DNA of 64,000 nt, taken from NCBI GenBank assembly GCA_948144175.1, contig CANXME010002072.1, positions 186,001 through 250,000 of the forward strand. Reading direction: 5' to 3'. Positions 22,481-33,700 of this stretch are shown here, in pieces; the stretch's first letter is position 1, and the number at the start of each line of letters is the position of its first letter. The DNA is from Closterium sp. NIES-65 (lineage: Eukaryota; Streptophyta; Zygnematophyceae; Desmidiales; Closteriaceae). Made by a program: the position numbers and the translations under genes. The notes beneath the pieces are model-generated. The model did not search any database, was not told the DNA's origin, and saw only the letters and a program-made list of their open reading frames with translations.

Positions 22481-24779
22481 TCTAGGCAGGAGCAGGAGCA
22501 GTGGCAGCGGGTGGGTGAGGTAGGGACTTAGCTTGGGGTGGGACGGCAGGTGGGCCTTGGTTGGCAAGTCGCGAGTTGCTTCAGGGCACCCACCAGCGTG
22601 GCACTCGACAGCGGGATGTTGGAAGTGTGGGGGACGGGATTGCCCCCCACGCGAAGACCTCCCTTGACTCGGACCAAGGGAGGGTTCGTTCTTGGAAGGT
22701 TGGGGTGACGGCGGATTGTCCGCGTCGCCACGCAACCGAACTTTCCCCAGATTGAGTCCGAACATTTGTGGGGGCGACACTTGGCAGCCCCACAAGCATG
22801 CACGAAAATAGCGAGGGTGCAAGCGAATGTTACGAACATTTCGCTACACTCGCTATTGATCCTTGTAACACACGATTGTCGGCGTGAAAAAACGAACCCG
22901 GCAAAGTCCGAAATTATGAACGCGGACGTCGCGGAAATTAGACGCGATCCTGAGTCCGAATTTCTGGCGAGTCGCGCGCGGTTCGATGTTACAATTCTGC
23001 ATGAGTGTTTTAGTTATAAATCCAGAGAGCAAAACAGAGAGTTCATTCCTTGTACGACTTGTGTACCTATCTTCATATAAACAACATTTTCTCTCTCAAC
23101 TCTTGGGCGATTTCAGTGATCTAAGTTGCTACGGAATCCTTGCTCCGAGCCCGTCGGATTGATCCTAGGCTCTGGTTTTAACTCGCTAAGCTGAGTCTGT
23201 GGCTTCAGTTAACCCAGGGCGGTTTCTTACACGGGGGAACGGCTGGCGCACGGCGGCCTGCAGTGGGTGGACAGACGCGGCGAAACGTACGTCAGGGAAG
23301 CACGAGACGACGCACTGTGATACAGAATCGATCTGCGAAATTAGATCGCGAAGCTAAAAGTCGGGATTTTGCAGAATTGAAACGGGAAACTGAAACGGGA
23401 AATTCGCGAGATTGACTTCTTGAATGGGTGTGGTTTCGCGAAATACCTGAGCTGCCAGTCGCACGCACGACCCGAAATCGCACGCACTCTACAGAATCGC
23501 TCGCACTTAGTTCTTTCGTAGTCAAAGTTTCCAGGCTTCACGCGCGATTTCCTATTCCGACACGCCATTTCCTCTTCTCGACACGCGATTTCCTATTCCG
23601 ACACGCCATTTCCTCTCCTGACATGCGATCTCCTCTTTCCGACACGCCATTTCCTCTTCCCGACACGCCATTTCCTCTTCCCGACACGCAATTTCCTCTT
23701 CCCGTTAACGCAGCATCTACATCAAGCCAGGCCTGAATAGAGAATGATAATACTAGCGGCTCGCCTTTCCGCAGTCGCAGCAGCTCGAAGAAAACGAGCC
23801 GAAGAAGTTGAGCGTGAAAATATGAGAGCAATAGGCGAAAGCGCTGTGAAATCCGAGGCTCAGCGAGAATGAGGCGAGAGACGACGGTGACGCTGGAATG
23901 AGGCGGAGGGGTCACCAACTGCCTTTCCTCTCCTCTCCTCACAACCACCCTCGTCAGATCTACCGTCCAGAATCACTGGATTGACTGAAACTCTCTTGGT
24001 ACCTCAGATCTCAGCCGTAGGTTCGGACCTTTGCGTTTTTCGTCACGGCAACCCCTAGCAGCTCCGCATTGGTCTACAGGCTAACCGGCTGTGTTGGGTC
24101 GCGAGGAAAATTGAAGTTGGAGGCGAATGGTTGGTCCGGTCAGGCTTATTTTTTGTCGATGATAGGGAGCTTCGAGATTCCACTTCTGTGGCGGTTGAAA
24201 ATCGTCCGCGTGGCACATCTATCTGCTGGTCAGGGAAGGGAAAAGTGGGCGAAAGTATTTGCTCTTGAACCCGCTATTAGCTGTTCTCCTTGTTTGTGTC
24301 TCTTGTGCCGGAAGTGCGAACATTTACGTAGTGTTCCGCGTCCATACGAACGGTACATCTGTAGTGTTCCGCTGACATCCATTGCACCAATCAGCTTACC
24401 CCAGTTACCGCTCCCCTGATCATATCTGCTGCCTGCCATCCACTGTGTACGCAGCTCAAGCTGGTGATGTATGTAGTGAAGCATTACCGTACCCAAACTT
24501 ACTTTATGGTATCGTAACGTACCATACCGCACTGCATCATACACCATCATGCAATGCCATCACTCACTTCCATCATCCCCACCCCATCCCATCTCCAGTT
24601 TCTCCAGCCACCTCGAGATTCTCTGCATCTTCTTTTCAACTTCGATTTTCAAGAAGCAAGTGACGTTTTCAAGTTGCTTTCTTCAGATTCTCAGGAAGCA
24701 AGTGCGGTTATTCCACATTAGGAATCAAAGACGATAAGCTAACTAACTGATACGCCGTCAGCAGTTCAGGCGCTTCGAA
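22481..24779. other. Upstream flank of UKL; no gene seen
   Basis: Unassigned single-copy-looking sequence. One stretch, 22828-23231, has TGTTAC...TTACA ends, a 'ttataaatccagag' TATA-like box near 23014 and then 'ggctggcgcac' just outside, which together suggest an old LTR, but I find no partner and no target duplication. The rest holds the array at 23545-23705 and presumably the promoter and 5' UTR of UKL. Confidence 0.4.
23545..23705. repeat. ~22-bp minisatellite
   Basis: About eight copies of a unit reading 'ccgacacgccatttcctctt', with an alternating gcgattt/gccattt variant in the left half and tighter copies at the right. Confidence 0.85.
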
Positions 24780-27700
24780 ATGGCCGCTTCGCCAGCCGTC
24801 GGATCTCGGCGGTTGGGTAATGGAGGACTCGACGATATCGATCACGCGATGCAGGTATTCTGCCGTGACACCATGCGACGCACAGCAGGGCCATCCGTTT
24901 AACTGTTTGCTCTGTTCGTGTCGCTTAACTCAACGCTTTGTTCCACGTTTGATGTTTCACGATCCACGTTCTCCAACTGACACGTGTCAGAACGCTAGGC
25001 CTGTCACATCTGTCCGTGAAGGTCGGTAGGATCCAGATCCGTTTGCTCGTAGCGCATCGATAACACCACCGTGCCTGGATCGGTAGGATCCTCGGTGTAG
25101 CGATCTCTGATACCCGCATGATAGAAGTCTGCCAACGGCAATGCTTTGTTTAGATGTATCACGCATCTAGCCGGAGAGAGAGCCCGGGACCTCGAGATCC
25201 CCTTCTGTACCACATCCGTGCATGCAGTTTCATCATGCGCCTTCACGTTTCCTTGAGCCTGGCTCTATGCTTCGTTGTCCTCTCACACATGCCTGTGCTT
25301 TCGGTTTCCAGTCTGTCCTTTCCGTCTCGTCAAACCTCGATTCGTCCTTCATCATTCGCCCGCATATTCTTCCTGTCACCAAACTCAGCCTCCGCTCCCT
25401 CCGCTTCCTTCGTTCTCCATGGCATCGCATGTCGGACGTGCCATGGCTGCATGACGTGGCATGGGTGCATGACGTGCCATGGTTCCATGACGTGGCATGG
25501 CTGCATGACGTGGCGTGGTCGCACGACCGTAGTCCAGCAAGGATGCGCACCTGTCCGGCTTCTGCATCGCGTCCGACATCACCACCTTCCAGAACCGCCC
25601 AGGCAGCGCCGGCCGCGAGCCCTTCATTATCGGTCAGTCGGTCGGCTGCACAAGGGAGAGGACGTCTGTTGAGTGACGGCCGAGAAGGAAGCAAGCGAGT
25701 GTTGCCTCGTTCGCTATCTGGCAGGCTTCTGCACCGCACGAAACCTCGTCCCCGCCCCTTCTAACCCTGAAATCTCCACTGCCAACCCCCAAACCCAACC
25801 CCTGCCCGTCCCCTACCCTTACCCATATCCATACCTCTACCCCTACTCCACACTCTCCTCGCCTCATCCCTTCTGCCCTTTGGTCGAGTTGCATGGCGCC
25901 AGGCAAGGCGACGCTGTGTGAGCAGATCGTACAGCAGCCGTTGCTCTGCATACGTCATCCTCTTCTCTATCCCCCACACATTTGTTGCCTCCCTTCACTC
26001 GTCTTATCTTTCTCCAGGAGTGTTGGGGGGAACAGCGTCGGGCAAGACGACGGTGTGCGAGCAGATAATACAGCAGCTGAGGGACCACCGCGTGGTGCTT
26101 GACCAGGACTCCTCTTCACTCCTCTCCGCCCCTCTCCATCCCACTCGCTGTCACTCCTCACCTCACCATCACTCTCTCCCGGCAGGAGTGTCAGGGGGAA
26201 CAGCGTCGGGCAAGACGACGGTGTGCGAGCAGATCATACAGCAGCTGTTGCACTGCATACGTCATCCTCTCCTCTATTCCCCACACATGTGTTGTCACCT
26301 CTCACTTGTCACCCTTCATTTGTCTTACTCCAGGATGTCAGGGGGAACAGTGTCGGGCAAGACGACGGTGTGTGAGCAGATAATACCATCCTTCACCCAC
26401 TCTCTATGTCATTCGCCACCCTCACCATCACTCCTTCCCGACAGGCGTGTCAGGTGGCACGGCATCGGGCAAGACGACGGTGTGCGAGCAGATTATACAG
26501 CAGCTGAGGGACCACCGCGTGGTGCTCATCGACCAGGACTCCTTCTACCGCTCCCTCACGCCCGAGGAGCTCGATAGAGTCACCGAGTACAACTTCGACC
26601 ACCCAGGCACGCCCTTACCCGCCTCATAACACACCCAGGCACGTTGCCACTCAACCCATTATACGCCTTCCACCGCGTCCTCACCACACTGGCTCCACCC
26701 AGTTGTTGAGTGCAAATTTTATGACCACCCGAGCATGCTGCAGCTGGGAGTACGTGCATTGGCTCGCATTGAGGCCACCGGTTCTGGTTGACTTGCATCA
26801 GCCTCTCAAACTCGCGTTACACTTGCATCGTTGCGTATGCGTGTGCATGTGCCTGTGCATGTGCATGTGCCTGTGCATGTGCGTATGCCTGTGCGTGTGC
26901 GTGTGCATGTGCCTGTGCGTGTGCATGTGCCTGTGCGTGTGCATGAGCCTGTGCGTGTGCATGTGCATGTGCATGTGCGTGTGCATGTGCTTGTGCATGT
27001 GCATGTGCCTGTGCATGTGCATGTGCATGTGCCTGTGCCTGTACTTGTGCATGTGCATGTGCATGAGCATGTGCATGTGTGATGGTGTGGCGTGTGTTGT
27101 GTGCCAACAGACGCGTTTGACTCGGAGGCGATGCTGGAGACGATTCAGGGGCTCAAGGAGGGGCGAGCCGTGGACATCCCCACCTACTGCTTCAAGACGC
27201 ACCGCCGCGGCACCGCCAAGCGCCAGGTGAGGTGCAGCTTTGCCCCACGTGCTGTGTGCCCAGGTGAGGTGCAGCTGTGCCCCACGTGCTGTGTGCCCAT
27301 GTGAGGTGCAGCTGTGCCCCACGTGCTGTGTGCCCATGTGAGGTGCAGCTGTGCCCCACGTGCTGTGTGCCCATGTGAGGTGCAGCTGTGCCCCACGTGC
27401 TGTGTGCCCATGTGAGGTGCAGCTGTGCCCCACGTGCTGTGTGCCCATGTGAGGTGCAGCTGTGCCCCACGTGCTGTGTGCCCATGTGAGGTGCAGCTGT
27501 GCCCCACGTGCTGTGTGCCCATGTGAGGTGCAGCTGTGCCCCACGTGCTGTGTGCCCATGTGAGGAGCAGCTGTGCCCCAGGTGCTGTGTGCCCACGTGA
27601 GGTGCACGTGCATGGCAACGCGCCGATCATCCAGTTAGTCTCTGTCACACCGTCTCCCTTTTGCCCAATCGTCCTGTCACCATATGTCATGGCATGTCAT

Positions 27701-30700
27701 ACCGCCTGAATCCAGCAGGCGAAGTCGTTCTGGTGTTTCACGTACTGATGATAGCATGACGTGGGGCTTGGGGCGCGTCGCACCCTTGTTATTCACTTTT
27801 CATCCACCTGTCACCACATGTCACCGCATGTCACCGCATCCCGCTCAACCATAGGTGAACCCAGCAGACGTGGTCATCCTGGAGAACACAGCGTACTGGT
27901 GTTCCACGACCCAGCGGTGCGCGCACACATGAACATGACGATCTTTATTGACTCCTGTTGCCCTACCCCCCTGTCCCCCTGTCACCGCACTGCACCACAT
28001 CTCATCTACCTTCAGGTGAATCCGGAAGCCCAACGCAACCTGCAGCCCAATGCAGCCCGAAGCCCGCAATCCAACGCATGTCACCTCTTATGTGCGCAGG
28101 TGAATCCAGCCAGCGTGGTCATCCTGGAGGGCATCCTCGTCTTCCACGACCTGGCCATGCGCGCACACATCAACATGACGATCTTCGTTGATACCCTCTT
28201 GTCCTCTCCCCCTGGCTCCCTGACCCCTGTCCCCCTGTCACCGCATCGCGCCACACTGCACCGCATGTCACTGCAGGTGAACCCAGCTGATGTGGTGATA
28301 CTGGAGGGCATCCTGGTGTTCCACGACCCGGCAGTGCACGCACACATGAAAATGAAGATCTTCGTCGACACCCTGTCTCCCTGTACCCCTGTCACCGCAT
28401 GTTACCGCATGTCACCGCATCTCATCTACCTTCAGGTGAACCCAGCGGACGTGGTGATACTGGAGGGCATACTGGGGTCCCTAGACCCGGCAGTGCGTGC
28501 GCATGAACATCAAGTTTTTCTTTAACACCCTTTTGCCCTATCCCCCTGTCACTCCCTGTCACCGCGTATCACCACATGCCACCGCATGTCACCTCTTATG
28601 TGCGCAGGTGAACCCAGCGGACGTGGTCATCTTGGAGGGAATCCTGGTGTTCCACGACCCGGCGGTGCGCGCACACATGAACATGAAGATCTTCGTTGAC
28701 ACCGACGCTGACGTGCGCCTCGCCCGGCGCATCCGCAGAGACACTGTGCACCGCGGAAGAGATGTGCAGAGCGTGATTGAGCAGGTGGGGGGTGGGGAGG
28801 GCTGGAGGAGGGTGGGTGGGGCTGGTGGGGGGTGGGCGTGATTGAGCAGGTGGGGGGGGGGGGGGAGGAGGTGGAGCTGGTGGGTGTGGGGGGAAGTGGA
28901 GCTGTGGGTGGGTTTGTGGAGTGGAGCAGGTGGGGGGTGAGCGAAGCTGGTATTTCTAGGGGAGGAACGAGCAGAGCGTGATTGAACAGGTGCCGCCTTT
29001 GGTGAGAGTTTGTTCTTCATTTGGGTGTGGGGCAGGTTGTTGTAGTGCTGACGCCCTCATCCTCTCCCGTTCCCCTCTCCCCTGTCCCTGCATGCACCGT
29101 GCCGTGCCATTCCATGCCATCTGCCATGCTATCTCTGTCACCCGGCAACACCATCTTCCCACCCCGCCAGTACGCCAAGTTTGTGAAGCCGGCGTTTGAC
29201 GACTTTGTCCTGCCCACCAAGAAGTTTGCTGACATCATCATCCCACGCGGCGGAGACAACCACGTGGCAGTGGACCTCATCGTGCAGCACATCCGCACCA
29301 AGCTGGGGCAGCACGATCTACGGAAGATCTACTCGAATGTCTTTGTTATTGAGTCCACATTCCAGGTGAGTGGCAAGCAACTCATCGTGCAGCACATGCG
29401 CACCAAGCTGGGCCAGCACGACCTCAGAAAGATCTACTCCAACGTGTTTGTCATCGAGTCCACGTTTCAGGTAATCACGGCTGCTGCACAGTGGGTCAGT
29501 GGGACTGCCATGCAACCTCATCGTGCAGCACATCCGCACCAAGACATATTTGAATGTGTTTGTTATCGAATCCACCTTCCAGGTGAGTGGCAAGCAACCG
29601 CACTGAGTGAGTGGGTGAGTGTGAGTGGCAGTGGACCTCATCGTGCAGCACATCCGCAGCGTATGAGCGAGCGGTGCAGTGTATGAGCGGGCAGTGCAGC
29701 CTATGAGCGGGCGGTGCAGCGTATGAGCGGGTAGTGCAGCGTATGAGTGGGCGGTGCAGCGTATGAGCGGGCGGTGCAGCGTATGAGCGGGCGGTGCAGC
29801 GTATGAGCGGGCGGTGCAGTGTATGAGCGGGCGGTGCAGCGTATGAGCGGGCGGTGCAGCGTATGAGCGGGCGGTGCAGCTTATGAGCGGGCGGTGCAGC
29901 GTATGAGCGGGCGGTGCAGCGTATGAGCGGGCGGTGCAGCGTATGAGCGGGCGGTGCAGCGTATGAGCGGGCGGTGCAGCGTATGAGCGGGCGGTGCAGC
30001 GTATGAGCGGGCGGTGCAGCGTATGAGCGGGCGGTGCAGCGTATGAGCGGGCGGTGCAGCGTATGAGCGGGCGGTGCAGCGTATGAGCGGGCGGTGCAGC
30101 GTATGAGCGGGCGGTGCAGCGTATGAGCGGGCGGTGCAGCGTATGAGCGGGCGGTGCAGCGTATGAGCGGGCGGTGCAGCGTATGAGCGGGCGGTGCAGC
30201 GTATGAGCGGGCGGTGCAGCGTATGAGCGGGCGGTGCAGCGTATGAGCGGGCGGTGCAGCGTATGAGCGGGCGGTGCAGCGTATGAGCGGGCGGTGCAGC
30301 GTATGAGCGGGCGGTGCAGCGTATGAGCGGGCGTTGCAGCTTATGAGCGGGCGGTGCAGCGTAGGAGCAGGCGGTGCAACGTATGAGCGGGCGGTGCAGC
30401 GTATGAGCGGGCGGTGCAGCGTATGAGCGGGCGGTGCAGCGTATGAGCGGGCGGTGCAGCGTATGAGCGGGCGGTGCAGCGTATGAGCGGGCGGTGCAGC
30501 GTAGGAGCAGGCGGTGCAGCGTATGAGCGGGCGGTGCAGCGTATGAGCGGGCGGTGCAGCGTATGAGCGGGCGGTGCAGCGTATGAGCGGGCGGTGCAGC
30601 ATATGAGCGTGCGGTGCAGTGTATGAGCGGGCGGTGCAGCGTATGAGTGGGCGGTGCAGTGTATGAGCGGGCGGTGCAGCATATGAGCGTGCGGTGCAGC

Positions 30701-33700
30701 GTATGAGCGTGCGGTGCAGCGTATGAGCGGACGGGCCATCGTATGAGCGGGCAGTGCAGCGTATGAGCGGGCGGTGCAGCGTATGAGCGGGCGGTGCAGC
30801 GTATGAGCGGGCGGTGCAGCGTATGAGCGGGGGGTGCAGCGTATGAGCGGGCGGTGCAGCGTATGAGCGGGCGGTGCAGCGTATGAGCGGGCGGTGCAGC
30901 GTATGAGCGGGCGGTGCAGCGTATGAGCGGGCGGTGCAGCGTATGAGCGGGCGGTGCAGCGTATGAGCGGGCGGTGCAGCGTATGAGCGGGCGGTGCAGC
31001 GTATGAGCGGGCGGTGCAGCGTATGAGCGGGCGGTGCAGCGTATGAGCGGGCGGTGCAGCGTAGGAGCAGGGCGGTGCAGCGTATGAGCGGGCGGTGCAG
31101 CGTATGAGCGGGCGGTGCAGCGTATGAGCGGGCGGTGCAGCGTATGAGCGGGCGGTGCAGCGTATGAGCGGGCGGTGCAGCGTATGAGCGGGCGGTGCAG
31201 CGTATGAGCGGGCGGTGCAGCGTATGAGCGGGCGGTGCAGCGTATGAGCGGGCGGTGCAGCGTATGAGCGGGCGGTGCAGCGTATGAGCGGGCGGTGCAG
31301 CGTATGAGCGGGCGGTGCAGCGTATGAGCGGGCGGTGCAGCGTATGAGCGGGCGGTGCAGCGTATGAGCGGGCGGTGCAGCGTATGAGCGGGCGGTGCAG
31401 CGTATGAGCGGGCGGTGCAGCGTATGAGCGGGCGGTGCAGCGTATGAGCGGGCGGTGCAGCGTATGAGCGGGTGGTGCAGCGTATGAGCGGACGGTGCAG
31501 CGTATGAGCGGGCGGTGCAGCGTATGAGCGGGCGGTGCAGCGTATGAGCGGGCGGTGCAGCGTAGGAGCAGGCGGTGCAGCGTATGAGCGGGCGGTGCAG
31601 CGTATGAGCGGGCGGTGCAGCGTATGAGCGGGCGGTGCAGCGCATGAGCGAGCGGTGCAGCGTATGAGCGGGCGGTGCAGCGTATGAGCAAGCGGTGCAG
31701 CGTATGAGCGGTAGGTGCAGCGTATGAGCGGGCGGTGCAGCGTATGAGCGGGTGGTGCAGCGTATGAGCGGGCGGTGCAGCGTATGAGCGAGCGGTGCAG
31801 CGTATGAGCGAGCGGTGCAGCATATGGGCGAGCATTTCAGCGTATGAGCGAGCGGTGCAAACCCCTCTTTCCCTCCTCCCCCTTCTCCAGATCCGTTCTA
31901 CGCGGACCGGCTCATCCACATCCAGATCCTCTTTTTGACTAAGCAAATCGCTGCCCCGTAAAGATATGGCTCCAACCTGGGGCTACATTGTTCTACGCGG
32001 ACCGGCTCATCCACATCCAACCCCTCTTTTGCCTTCCCTCCCCCCTCCTCCCCTCCCTCACCCCACCCCTTCAGATCCGGGGCATGCACACTCTCATTCG
32101 CAATCGTGACACGCGCAAGCACGACTTCGTGTTCTACGCGGACCGGCTGATCCGGCTGGTGGTGGAGCACGGGCTGGGCCACCTGCCCTTCGTGGAGAAG
32201 CAGGTCGTCACCCCCACCGGCTCCACCTATGTTGGTGTCGACTTCTGCAAGAACCTCTGCGGGGTTTCCATCATACGCAGGTACACGTTCAGGCACATTC
32301 ATGTACATTCAGGCACATTCAGGCACATTCATGTACATTCAGGCACATTCAGGCACATTCAGGCACATTCATGTACATTCAGGCACATTCAGGCACATTC
32401 AGGCACATTCAGGCACATTCAGGCACATTCATGTACATTCAGGCTCATTCAGGCACATTCAGGCACATTCATGTACATTCAGGCACATTCAGGCACATTC
32501 CGGCACATTCAGGCACATTCAGGCACATTCAGGCACATTCAGGCACATTCAGGCACATTCAGGCTCATTCAGGCACATTCAGGCACATTCTGGCACATTC
32601 AGGCACATTCAGGCATATTCAGGCTCATTCAGGCACATTCAGGCACATTCAAGTACATTCAGGCACATTCAGGCACATTCAGGCACATTCAGGCACATTC
32701 AGGCTCATTCAGGCACATTCAGGCACATTCTACATTCAGAAACACCTGGGCACCTTTTATGCACGTTGCAGGAGTGTTTGTGTTTGAAGGCTCATGCCGC
32801 TCTTGCCGTGTCCTGTGTTTTCTGATGTCATGATTGCTGGCATCCATGCTGTCATGCGTACTGCCATACATGCTGTCATGCGTACTGCCATACATGCTGT
32901 CATGCGTACTGCCATACATGCTGTCATGCGTACTGCCATGCATGGTGCCATCGACAACTGCAGTGGCGAGAGCATGGAGAATGCGCTGCGAGCATGTGTG
33001 AAGGGCATCCGCCTGGGGAAGATTCTCATTCACCGTGAAGGGGACGACGGGAAGGAGGTGAGCGATGATGGGAAGGAGGAAAGATTATGGGAAGAAGTTT
33101 GACTGAGGAGGGCATTAAAAGTTGGTTACCCTCAAAATGCCATTTGCCTGCTGCTCGCCTTAGTTCCTTACCGCTGCACATGTGTTCTGCTTCTGACTGC
33201 CATCCATTATGCCATGTCACACAGGTGATCTACGAGAAGCTTCCAAGCGACATCGCGTCGCGCCATGTGTTGCTCCTCGATCCCATTCTTGCATGCGGTA
33301 TGTCTGTGCTCGGTGCCGTGTGCTGTGTACTCCGTCCCGTGTTCTGGTTTGTTGCTCAGTGCATGAGATTCTCGTTTCCACCAGCCACTCATGTGCTGGT
33401 TCTGTGTACTCATGCATTCTTTGCTGCGCAAGGCAATGCGTGCTGTGCATGACTGGGCTTCCGTGAGTGTGTTACCAAGCCGGTCCATCTGTCCCCTCCA
33501 CCACCGCCGCGCACAGGCAGTTCAGCCATGAAGGCCATTGAGACGCTCATCGCCAAGGGCGTGCCGCAGTCCCGCATCATCTTCCTCAACCTCATCTCCG
33601 TGAGTGCCCTCTCTTGTACACGTTGAGTACCCTGTCCTGTTTCACAGTGCAATTCCAATCAGTTTCTCATCTCTCTCTCACCATTCCCTTCAGTAATTGC

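Noticed and set aside
21478-22531. Repeat proteins of the GSQGFRQSRFQAVKVS type
   Set aside because: Translation of the 16-bp minisatellite in open frames; no start context or conserved domain.
22828-23231. Solo LTR upstream of UKL
   Set aside because: TG/CA-like ends and a TATA-like box are suggestive, but no partner, no matching flanking 5-mers and no coding remnant were found, so it is noted only as a possibility.
26798-27690. Antisense ORFs rich in His and Trp repeats ([18 protein letters not shown])
   Set aside because: Shadows of the 37-bp and hexamer minisatellites in UKL introns.
29496-31946. 816-codon antisense ORF of [20 protein letters not shown] repeats
   Set aside because: It is the translation of a 20-bp minisatellite unit that lacks stops on that strand; the 20-residue period is simply 3 x 20 bp.
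32281-32737. CRISPR-like array
   Set aside because: Decamer units abut with no spacers and lie in an intron of a eukaryotic gene. The same applies to the arrays at 6250, 21640 and 29661.
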